From assembly GCF_017832975.1 (NCBI RefSeq), contig NZ_JAFIBI010000001.1, positions 1,860,001 to 1,924,000 of the forward strand: 64,000 nucleotides of DNA, written 5' to 3'. A program made the position numbers and the translations under genes. The DNA comes from Arthrobacter sp. PvP023. GTDB lineage: Bacteria > Actinomycetota > Actinomycetes > Actinomycetales > Micrococcaceae. Below, one piece after another: positions 63,107 to 64,000 of this stretch. The notes beneath the pieces are model-generated. The model saw nothing but the letters and a program-made list of their open reading frames with translations. It did not search any database and had not been told where the DNA came from. Every line of letters begins with the position of its first letter. The stretch's first letter is position 1.

Positions 63107-64000
63107 ATGAGTCTTGCGGAGTCCCCGGCATCCAAAAACCAGTTAACAGAAAATGCGTCCCGGGGCAGCATGCCACCGTTGACGCGGCTCCCGGCGAACC
63201 ACCTTATGGACACGGTCCTACCGGTCCGTCCGGCCCTCATTGACAGGGGATCGGGTGCCCGGATGAAACCGGGCATGGTTGACTCCGTGGTCAGCTCAGG
63301 ACGGGCGCTGGCCATGGTCCTCTCGCACCGCCAGGCTCTGGTCCGCGGCGACAGCCTCCTGCTGACGGATGCCGCCGGACTCGCGGAGAGCCTGGGCGAG
63401 GCCGGAACGCCGCCGTCGATGACCATCTACCTCGGTTCCGCCCTCGCTGGCTCGCACCTGGACGAAGGTACGGAAATTGTCCTTTTTGTCCTGCCCGAGC
63501 CGTTCGAGGTCCGGGCGGAGCAGTTCGAACGCGGCATCGCCGGAATCCCGTCGGACGCCGTGTGGACGGGGTTCCGGGACGTGGCGGCCAGCCTGAACGC
63601 CACGGACACCGCCCTGTTCATCGAGGCCAGTGCCATCGCCAACTGGCACGCAACGCACGTTCATTGCCCGCGGTGCGGTGCCGCGACTGTCGTGGAAGCA
63701 GGGGGGTGGGTCCGCCGCTGTCCCGCCGACAACTCCGAACACTACCCCCGGACGGACCCCGCGATAATCGTGACCGTGGTGGGCCCGGATGACCGGCTCC
63801 TGCTGGGTGGCGGCGGGCCCCTCGATGCGAAAAACTATTCCACCTTGGCCGGATTCGTGGAGCCGGGGGAGTCCCTGGAACAGGCAGTCGTCCGCGAAAT
63901 CCAGGAAGAAGTTGGTGTCCGGATTACGGCCACCCAGTACCTCGGTTCCCAGTCGTGGCCTTTTCCCGCCTCGCTCATGCTGGGTTTCACGGCCAGGACA
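63107..64000 (+). CDS. nudC: NAD(H) pyrophosphatase NudC, 3' end missing
   Basis: The first 298 codons of a Nudix hydrolase that cleaves NADH and removes NAD caps from RNA. A zinc-ribbon remnant CPRCGAATVV with a third Cys in VRRCPAD is followed by EHYPRTDPAIIV and the Nudix box GFVEPGESLEQAVVREIQEEVGV. The NudC-specific motif usually reads SQPWPFPXS; here it is SQSWPFPAS, a Pro to Ser change. The ATG lies 6 bases after TACGGT. The gene is cut by the window edge shortly before its expected end. Confidence 0.9.
   Translation, partial: MSLAESPASKNQLTENASRGSMPPLTRLPANHLMDTVLPVRPALIDRGSGARMKPGMVDSVVSSGRALAMVLSHRQALVRGDSLLLTDAAGLAESLGEAGTPPSMTIYLGSALAGSHLDEGTEIVLFVLPEPFEVRAEQFERGIAGIPSDAVWTGFRDVAASLNATDTALFIEASAIANWHATHVHCPRCGAATVVEAGGWVRRCPADNSEHYPRTDPAIIVTVVGPDDRLLLGGGGPLDAKNYSTLAGFVEPGESLEQAVVREIQEEVGVRITATQYLGSQSWPFPASLMLGFTART

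Overview
The window is a GC-rich chromosomal segment from an actinobacterium of the Micrococcaceae, most like Arthrobacter or Pseudarthrobacter. The reasons are the uniform high GC, the actinobacterial versions of DapC, DapD, HemQ and AdnAB, the many leaderless genes, and a gene order that, from what I remember of that genome, follows two blocks of the Mycobacterium tuberculosis chromosome. I saw no tRNA, rRNA, CRISPR array, prophage or insertion sequence. Almost all of the DNA is coding.

Layout. Positions 1-6.7 kb hold the start of a probable acetyltransferase gene, ferredoxin fdxA, aminotransferase dapC, citrate synthase gltA with a strong terminator, galE, a TetR regulator, an unrecognised gene and a secreted transglycosylase-like protein. 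Positions 6.8-22.7 kb are the first conserved block: divergent dapD/dapE for lysine and peptidoglycan synthesis, an inserted glutamate-type importer operon gluABCD, a LOG-family protein, a DivIVA-domain protein, a PIG-V-like mannosyltransferase, a DUF3117 protein, an O-methyltransferase, the envelope stress unit sigE-rseA-tatB, then mrp, DUF1003 and MgtE_N/CBS genes and a YflT-like stress protein.

Positions 22.8-30.5 kb hold an Xaa-Pro aminopeptidase, a PHP phosphoesterase, a DNA methyltransferase downstream of a DEAD-box helicase, an RNB-family RNase and a ferritin-like protein. Positions 30.5-34.1 kb are a thiamine cluster: thiE diverges from a TPP riboswitch followed by thiO-thiS-thiG, then a pterin dehydratase. 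A TetR/DUF3107/membrane operon, moeZ and a broken SDR gene follow.

Positions 37.8-50.4 kb hold the coproporphyrin-dependent heme pathway from glutamyl-tRNA onward: hemA divergent from hemE-hemG, a proline-rich surface protein, then hemQ-hemH-hemC-hemD-hemB, an LLM-class flavin oxidoreductase and hemL. Most joints from hemQ to the flavin gene overlap by 1-4 bases. The methionine importer metNIQ runs the other way from a shared convergent terminator.

Positions 53.5-64 kb form a DNA repair group (3'-5' exonuclease, alkyltransferase-like protein, AdnA and AdnB), followed by a kinase-like phosphotransferase and a NudC gene cut by the window end.

The most notable points are these. About a dozen start codons sit 6-7 bases after a TANNNT -10 box. 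A 15-codon leader ORF ending in Cys-Cys-stop overlaps a hairpin. A single amber codon splits an SDR gene. A 14-bp tandem duplication shifts the end of the pterin dehydratase gene. NudC carries Ser in its SQPWPFP motif. A 17-bp hairpin lies between gluB and gluC.
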